DNA of 47,031 bases from an uncultured bacterium (lineage in GTDB: Bacteria; Bipolaricaulota; Bipolaricaulia; UBA7950; UBA9294): the NCBI GenBank assembly GCA_913009415.1, contig CAJVYM010000006.1, positions 1 to 47,031 of the forward strand, in the 5' to 3' direction. The notes beneath the pieces were generated by a model that saw nothing but the letters and a program-made list of their open reading frames with translations, had not been told where the DNA came from and did no database searches. Shown here piece by piece: positions 42,635-47,031 of this stretch; the stretch's first letter is position 1, and every line of letters begins with the position of its first letter. A program made the translations under genes and the position numbers.

Positions 42635-42830
42635 AAGCAGGCGGTGTGTAGTTGGTGAAAGTCCGACCTGCCTGTGCCGGCACGGCAGACAGGTACAGGG
42701 AAGGATGAGCGATCCACTCTGAACCCTCGGGGGGGGTGTAGTAAACAGGATCGACTACTACACCCCCCGAGGGGCAATATCGGGCGTACCGTTAAAGAGC
42801 GAGGTACATTCAGACCCTGCGCGGTCTGAG
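42635..42830 (+). ncRNA. Structured noncoding region with a group-II-intron-like start (remnant?)
   Basis: The 396-base gap between aor and the IS holds GTGTGTAGTTGGTGAAAGTCC (42640-42660), resembling the 5' region of bacterial group II introns. After it come an imperfect hairpin (42666-42694, ACCTGCC...CAGACAGGT), an 18-19-bp hairpin (42724-42773) and a small perfect hairpin, CAGACC/GGTCTG (42811-42828). No intron-encoded protein or catalytic domain V was recognised. It may be a truncated intron or another structured RNA. Confidence 0.35.
42724..42773. repeat. Long GC-rich hairpin
   Basis: CCCTCGGGGGGGG-TGTAGTA (42724-42743) pairs with TACTACACCCCCCGAGGG (42756-42773) around a 12-base loop; two extra G residues bulge in the left arm. 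The arms are long enough to block polymerases and suggest a strong RNA structure or a mobile palindrome. Confidence 0.85.
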
Positions 42831-43052
42831 ACCCCGTGCGCGCATCGAAGCACACTTAAACACCGATTTTCGCGTCCGCTTTGAGGCAACAGTTTGAACT
42901 GATAGACACCTTAGTTGAGCGATTCCCTTACTAGAACAGGAGTGCCTCCTGGCGTATAATGCAGTATACAAGCACAATACAGAGCATTTAGGGCTCTGCG
43001 TTGTGTATCACCCAATGGGTGAAACGAATCCACACCAGGAGGTGTAGTCATT

Positions 43053-44474
43053 ATGTCCCATCCGCGAAGAAAGAACAAGATCGATCGTATCGAACCCACC
43101 TCTGAAAACTTGACCGGCAGAGCCGGCCTGACCCCGTGGGTGCGCTACCTGGAACGGATCAACATCTACCAGTTGCTGGACCGCTACCCCAATGAAGTAA
43201 GACTTCACGGGGCAGGCTTCGGCTCGATCCGGAAATCATCTAAAGGGATCAAGGTGGCAGAAGCGTTCAAGCAGTTGTTGTGCTTCTTCCTCGATGGCAC
43301 GGATCCGCACCTGACCTACTTTGACCACCTGGCTGCCGACAGCGGGTACGCGTCCACCATCGAGACGGACCCTGGGGATATGGTGTCATCGCACCAGATG
43401 AAACGGTTCCTCAACGGGTTCTCCTTCTGCAGGAACTTCCTGTTTCGCCGGCTGTTGCAAGATCTGTTTGTGTGGCGGCTGCAGGCACAGAACCCCCCGG
43501 TCGTGTTGTTGGATCTGGATACGATGGTGATGGACAACGACGATGCGCGGTGCAGAGAAGGGGTAGACCCCACCTACAAAAAGCGTAAAGGGTTCCAACC
43601 CTTACAGCTGAAGTGGGGACCGTACGTGGTGGATGCGGTATTCCGACGAGGCAAGAAACACTCTAACCATGGCCAGACGGTCATACGTACGATGACTCAC
43701 ATCGTAGACAGAATCAGGAAAGAGTACGCTCCCAATGTGCCGATCGTGCTTACTGTAGACGCTGGTTTCTTCGACCAAGAGAACTTCCGTGCGTTTGAAA
43801 AGTTAGGTAGCGGTTACGTATGTGGAGGCAAGGTATACAACGATATCGAACAACGAGCCCAGCAGATTCCTGAACAGGACTGGCAGCCCTTGGACAAGGA
43901 AGACGGCCGTTGCTACCTTTGTGCCTCCTTTGGTGACCAACGGGGGACGTGGGACAAGCCAAGGAGGGTAGTGTTCACCCGGCTGATCAGGAAGGATTAC
44001 CACGGGGTGTTGTCCTTTGCCCAAGACCGGAAAGTGTACTACACCAACCTGGGGGAGGGTGATCCGTTGGATCAGTTGCTCAAGGCGGTCGGGAAGGCCA
44101 GTTGGCTAACGCCTCCCGGGGTGGCGGACCTGGCCCATGGCCGGGGCAAGGATGAACTACGTCACCGTGCGCTGAAGGAGTTCGGTACAGAGAAGCTTCC
44201 GTTCAAGAGGTTTGAACCGAACACTGCCTTCTACTACACGATGGTCGTTGCATTCAACCTGCTGGAGGCGTTCAAGCGGGACGTCACCGAGGAGAGCATC
44301 TGTCCTGACGTGTATCCCGCCACCTTCCGCCGGATGTTTCTGGACATTGCGGGAAAGATCATAGTGACTGGTGGTCGTACGCTCCTTAAGGTGGCGCGTG
44401 CGGTGTGGGAGCGGTTGAACCTCCAGAAGATCTGGGACCAAGCCAATTCGCCTCCGGTGGCTGCTCTGGTCTGA
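43053..44474 (+). CDS. DDE transposase (IS1380/IS4-like)
   Basis: 473 residues. Candidate catalytic acidic residues: VVLLDLDTMVMDNDD (first D), VLTVDAGFFDQENF (second D), and the E region ELRHRALKEFGTEKLPF with FEPNTAFYYTMVVAFNLLEAFK, as in IS1380-type enzymes. SD AGGAGGTG precedes the ATG. Residues 45-55 (around NEVRLHGAG) come from a palindromic repeat that seems to have been added between DRY and GSIRKSSKG. The ORF is otherwise intact, so it may be active. Confidence 0.9.
   Translation: MSHPRRKNKIDRIEPTSENLTGRAGLTPWVRYLERINIYQLLDRYPNEVRLHGAGFGSIRKSSKGIKVAEAFKQLLCFFLDGTDPHLTYFDHLAADSGYASTIETDPGDMVSSHQMKRFLNGFSFCRNFLFRRLLQDLFVWRLQAQNPPVVLLDLDTMVMDNDDARCREGVDPTYKKRKGFQPLQLKWGPYVVDAVFRRGKKHSNHGQTVIRTMTHIVDRIRKEYAPNVPIVLTVDAGFFDQENFRAFEKLGSGYVCGGKVYNDIEQRAQQIPEQDWQPLDKEDGRCYLCASFGDQRGTWDKPRRVVFTRLIRKDYHGVLSFAQDRKVYYTNLGEGDPLDQLLKAVGKASWLTPPGVADLAHGRGKDELRHRALKEFGTEKLPFKRFEPNTAFYYTMVVAFNLLEAFKRDVTEESICPDVYPATFRRMFLDIAGKIIVTGGRTLLKVARAVWERLNLQKIWDQANSPPVAALV
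43187..43217. repeat. Palindromic repeat inside the transposase gene
   Basis: CCCCAATGAAGTAAG then ACTTCACGGGGCAGGC. CCCC...GGGG and TGAAGT...ACTTCA form nested inverted arms. 28 of 31 positions match the intergenic copy at 13432-13462. It is translated in frame. Confidence 0.8.
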
Positions 44475-44766
44475 TTTAAGCACGAAATCGATGCCAACAC
44501 AGTTTTCCGCAACTGTCTACAGGGAGGGTGTGCCTTGACGGCCCTCCACGAGCTGGTCTGTTGCCCGTCAACCGGATTCTCTAGGCGTTATGGGTCGCAT
44601 CTTAGCGGGCGGTAGCTTGTCCACCACATTATGCTCACCAAATTGATCACCAGCACATGGTCTGATGAAGAATCGCTCAGATTAGGTAATAAGCATTGAG
44701 TGATTGATTCATCGGAAGATCGGATCACTCAGGCGCAACAGATACCAGATGTCTTGCCGCAAGACC

Positions 44767-45063
44767 TCAGATTTCTTTGCGCCCCAACAGGTCGTAGATA
44801 TCCTTACGATGTCCTACCAGGATGATGAATACCTCCTGTTTTTCCTCAACAAGCTGGTAGATAAGTCGGTACTCGCCCTCTGTTGTCCCGATGCGTTTGC
44901 TTCGCACTCCAGAATATTCATGTAGTGGCTTACCTGAGTATGGTCTTTCTTGTAGCACCTCAGCCGATTGTTTGATCCTGCGGATTACGTCCGTATTCCG
45001 GATTTTCTGCAGCTGTTTTCTCACACGCGGGTCGTACTTGAGTCTCCACATGAATTGCCTCAC
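44767..45063 (-). CDS. RelE/ParE-family toxin
   Basis: 98 residues. Typical RelE-fold sequence: WRLKYDPRVRKQLQKI, the middle LQERPYSGKPLHEYSGVRSKRIGTTEGEYRLIYQL, and the end VFIILVGHRKDIYDLL. Such toxins cleave mRNA on the ribosome or target gyrase. The antitoxin gene lies ten bases upstream in the same operon. It starts at ATG 45063 and ends 79 bases from the IS right end. Confidence 0.87.
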   Translation of the reverse strand: MRQFMWRLKYDPRVRKQLQKIRNTDVIRRIKQSAEVLQERPYSGKPLHEYSGVRSKRIGTTEGEYRLIYQLVEEKQEVFIILVGHRKDIYDLLGRKEI

Positions 45064-45073
45064 AGTTGGTGGG

Positions 45074-45298
45074 CTAGACTAGGTCTTTGAAAGTCTCCTC
45101 ATGGGAAAAGGTCTTGCCTTCGCTGTAATTCTTGGTTGATTCTTGCAGCAGGTCATCAAGCGTTATCTTGCGAAGAATTAGCCGCTCGCCATCCAAAGCC
45201 ATTGCCACGGGATCACCAGGCTGAAGCCCCAGCTTTTCTCTTAAGCGTTTTGGGATAACGATCTGACCCTTGGTGGACATCTTGGTCGTCGATATCAT
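45074..45298 (-). CDS. AbrB/MazE-type antitoxin
   Basis: 74 residues. The swapped-hairpin DNA-binding domain is clear: TTKMSTKGQIVIPKRLREKLGLQPGDPVAMALDGERLIL. The C-terminal acidic tail (DDLLQESTKNYSEGKTFSHEETF) would bind and neutralise the toxin. SD AAGGAGGA precedes the ATG. It probably represses its own promoter via the repeats described next. Confidence 0.88.
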   Translation of the reverse strand: MISTTKMSTKGQIVIPKRLREKLGLQPGDPVAMALDGERLILRKITLDDLLQESTKNYSEGKTFSHEETFKDLV

Positions 45299-45315
45299 GG
45301 CTGTCCTCCTTCTTG

Positions 45316-45337
45316 CTTACTAGTAAGATTATCTTAC
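45316..45337. promoter_or_regulatory. Operator with three alternating CTTAC/GTAAG half-sites
   Basis: CTTACTAGTAAG (45316-45327) is a perfect palindrome overlapping a second one, GTAAGATTATCTTAC (45323-45337). The arrangement suits cooperative binding by dimers of the AbrB-type antitoxin just upstream of its own start codon. Confidence 0.65.
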
Positions 45338-45359
45338 CTCGCGTAAAGGAGAAAGTCAA
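45331..45359 (-). promoter_or_regulatory. Toxin-antitoxin promoter
   Basis: Minus strand: -35 TTGACT (45354-45359), 17-base spacer, -10 TAAGAT (45331-45336). The -10 lies within the palindromic operator, so repressor binding would block it. Confidence 0.5.
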
Positions 45360-45467
45360 CTCTCAAACCTGCGTGAAGAGGCCGGTACATAACGGCGCAG
45401 CAAGACATCCTTGCGTTGCAGATCTCTATGGTATCTAGCAGCACCTCAAGACCAGGACGCTGTATCT

Positions 45468-46406
45468 TTAAAAGGTCTTTCTAAGCAAATTACCAAACCA
45501 GCGAATTGACTTGATTAGCTCTTCGGCAAGAGAACTCGTTCTCTCGTAGCTCAAGGAGACAATGTAGCTATCCGGAAGCGCGTAGTGGAGAAGGTACGCT
45601 ACGTCTATCCGCAAATCCTTCCAGTGGACTGATACGCCCACACTGCTCCAATCCCGGTTGGTCCCTGCACGGAGAACAATAGGATCAAAGCCCGTATACT
45701 CGCAACCCATCCGCACGCAACGAATATCACCACGGGTAATCAGGTTCTCGGTGAAGTCAATGCAGTAAGTGAGTTTGTCAAATCGCCAGGCCAGACCTAC
45801 GGCCATATTTGATATCCAGGGTTCACTGTGGCCGTCGCTGAATCGAGTGCCTGTGTTCAGCATATTTCGCCACACGATTCCATAACTGCGAGGACCTTCG
45901 TGAAAGAGAACCGATGGACTGAGTGCAAGTCCGAAACCCTTTATAGGAGAAGCAAGGCCATAACCTTTAATTTGTAGGCCGAGGGAGAAGCTGCCGGTCA
46001 GTTGACGTCCCCATCCCAAGAGAAGCCCGGTGCTTGTGTAACGAAAGTTACCAATCGGATTCCCGTAGAGGTCACGTTCCTCCAAGGTATCCGAGTCGAG
46101 GATCAAGAGGTAGCCTCCCCAGCCTCGTTCGGCAGCTCCTAATACCCCATAGGAGTAAGCGCCGAACGGTCGGGTGAAGAGGGAAGAGTATTTCGTCTCT
46201 GATAGTTGCGGAAGCCCTGCGGGGTTGTAGAATACGGCACTCTCATCGTCGGCCAGGGCAATGAAAGCTCCGCCTAATCCAAGACTTCGCGCTGACACTC
46301 CAAACTCGAATATCGAGGCGGTGCTGATGTAACTATCAGCAGCCAAAGAAGGTAGTACCATACAAAGGCTCAAGATGAGCCCGATTCCTACCCACGCCCC
46401 CCGCAT
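45468..46406 (-). CDS. PorV/PorQ-like (UPF0164-type) outer-membrane protein
   Basis: 312 residues. Signal peptide MRGAWVGIGLILSLCMVLPSLAADS. The N-terminal pattern SARSLGLGGAFIALADDESAVFYNPAGLPQL is the FadL/PorV hatch signature. Repeated amphipathic strands follow. The end (SIRWFGNLLRKTF) is more basic than usual for a barrel. SD GGAGG precedes ATG 46406. It follows a FlgD-like-tail protein by 15 bases, so both are probably one operon. Confidence 0.82.
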   Translation of the reverse strand: MRGAWVGIGLILSLCMVLPSLAADSYISTASIFEFGVSARSLGLGGAFIALADDESAVFYNPAGLPQLSETKYSSLFTRPFGAYSYGVLGAAERGWGGYLLILDSDTLEERDLYGNPIGNFRYTSTGLLLGWGRQLTGSFSLGLQIKGYGLASPIKGFGLALSPSVLFHEGPRSYGIVWRNMLNTGTRFSDGHSEPWISNMAVGLAWRFDKLTYCIDFTENLITRGDIRCVRMGCEYTGFDPIVLRAGTNRDWSSVGVSVHWKDLRIDVAYLLHYALPDSYIVSLSYERTSSLAEELIKSIRWFGNLLRKTF

Positions 46407-46421
46407 TACAGTTGCCTCCTT

Positions 46422-47031
46422 TTATCTCTGAATTACCATCTTCTGAGCTTTGGAATACGTTATGGTCCCATCTGCATGCTCGATCTCCACAAGGTAGATG
46501 TACAACCCGGTTCCGAGCAGCCTTCCTTGATCGTCTTCTGGAATCCATCGTCCGGCTGCTGGATACCGATCGGCCGTTGCGTCAAGGGGGATGCTCACCA
46601 GCAATGCTCCCTCAATATCGAAGATCTTGAGGGTAGCGCCCACAATGTCATCCGGAAGATCGAGCCAGAAGACGCAGCCTTCGGATGGGACGGGGTTAGG
46701 ACCGTAGGTGATAGATTCAGAAACGGGACCAGAAGCACCGCCTTTTGACAAGTCGGGGAAGCGCTTTTCGTCAATTACCCCGTCACCGTCCTGATCTATT
46801 CTCAGCACCGGATTAGTAAAGTGTTCAGATAGGTAAACCGTGGCCCTTGTGTTTTTTTGGGTTGCAATACATTCGAAAATTGCTATTCGTACACTATTAG
46901 CTGGAGCCTTTAGAGGTTGTGCAATCGCCAGAGAAAAGAACCCTGCTTCATACGCTTCAATGTCGATAGAGTAAGCAGTGCCAGGCGGGAGCGAGAAAGT
47001 TAGCGGTTCATCTCCTACTACCGTTGCTCCT
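46422..47031 (-). CDS. Secreted protein with FlgD-like C-terminal domain (5' part outside window)
   Basis: The frame is open to the window edge, giving at least 202 residues; the GTG at 46806-46808 is internal, not the start. Visible order: a beta-rich segment (PLTFSLPPGTAYSIDIEAYE), a Ca2+-loop-like DQDGDGVIDE, then a C-terminal FlgD/T9SS-type Ig domain: YGPNPVP, LKIFDIEGALLVSIPL, GRLLGTGLYIYLVEI and a final KAQKMVIQR. Such domains terminate secreted or surface proteins in PorV-containing bacteria. Confidence 0.75.
   Translation of the reverse strand, partial: GATVVGDEPLTFSLPPGTAYSIDIEAYEAGFFSLAIAQPLKAPANSVRIAIFECIATQKNTRATVYLSEHFTNPVLRIDQDGDGVIDEKRFPDLSKGGASGPVSESITYGPNPVPSEGCVFWLDLPDDIVGATLKIFDIEGALLVSIPLDATADRYPAAGRWIPEDDQGRLLGTGLYIYLVEIEHADGTITYSKAQKMVIQR

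Larger units (their letters stand above)
42908..44687 (+). mobile_element. Complete IS (IS1380/IS4-like)
   Basis: Bounded by 18-base terminal inverted repeats: ACCTTAGTTGAGCGATTC at 42908-42925 and GAATCGCTCAGATTAGGT at 44670-44687 (15 of 18 positions pair). It carries one transposase gene. No target duplication is evident beside these ends (GATAGAC before, AATAAGC after), so the ends may be slightly misplaced or the flanks rearranged. TATAAT at 42955-42960 is a possible -10 for the gene. The right tail resembles that at 128-341 but is diverged. Confidence 0.85.

Noticed and set aside
42631-42855. Minus-strand 74-codon ORF
   Set aside because: It lies wholly in the hairpin-rich noncoding region and its composition follows the palindromes.

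Overview
The window comes from an anaerobic, moderately GC-rich bacterium with a diderm-type envelope. Several secreted proteins end as outer-membrane beta-barrels, and a PorV-like barrel protein is present. Gene order ffh-rpsP-khpA-trmD-TM1570-type methylase-rplS-lepB is the order I recall from Thermotogae. The energy genes (Mbx-type complex, tungsten aldehyde oxidoreductase, Rex) suggest a ferredoxin-based fermenter or acetogen. A candidate lineage such as Bipolaricaulota (OP1/Acetothermia) is my best guess, but no rRNA is present to confirm it.

Layout. 1-341 is the right end of an IS; a complete relative lies at 42908-44687. 343-7382 (minus) holds tsaE-pheT, a gluzincin peptidase with a barrel-like tail, and a CorC/HlyC-type protein. 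7527-14490 (plus) holds accB-accC, ffh and the ribosomal/tRNA-modification/secretion run rpsP to lepB, with rimM missing. A secreted DUF922-like protein (minus) is divergent from rex. 15569-26935 (plus) is one long operon: a sigma70-type promoter, a Rex operator, rex, then 13 genes for a complex-I-like Mrp/Mbx membrane oxidoreductase. Its last gene fuses a NuoI-type ferredoxin subunit to a GltD/NfnB-type NAD(P)H flavoprotein. 27425-31205 (plus) holds yggS, an apbC-type Fe-S carrier, a phosphodiesterase, a broken radical-SAM gene and a metallo-beta-lactamase-fold protein. 31217-42511 (minus) holds AlaX, an MFS transporter, a NimA-like flavoprotein, two DUF3795 proteins, an exported protein, murE, a methyltransferase, a small barrel protein, gyrB and a tungsten aldehyde oxidoreductase. 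42512-42907 is noncoding and highly structured, with a group-II-intron-like motif. After the IS come a RelE/AbrB toxin-antitoxin pair and a PorV-like/FlgD-like secretion pair.

How it works together. The Mbx-like large subunit has lost the four nickel-iron cysteines, so the complex should not make hydrogen. With a NAD(P)H flavoprotein fused to its ferredoxin subunit and a Rex operator on the promoter, the simplest reading is a ferredoxin-NAD(P)H (or sulfur) redox machine coupled to Na+/H+ translocation and tuned to NADH/NAD+. The aldehyde:ferredoxin oxidoreductase could supply reduced ferredoxin.

The other strong theme is short palindromic or tandem DNA that invades both intergenic and coding sequence: heptamer arrays before ffh and rpsP, stem-loop repeats at about 13.4 and 27.0 kb, two palindromes inside trmD, one inside the transposase, and an inverted pair across the methyltransferase/murE junction.
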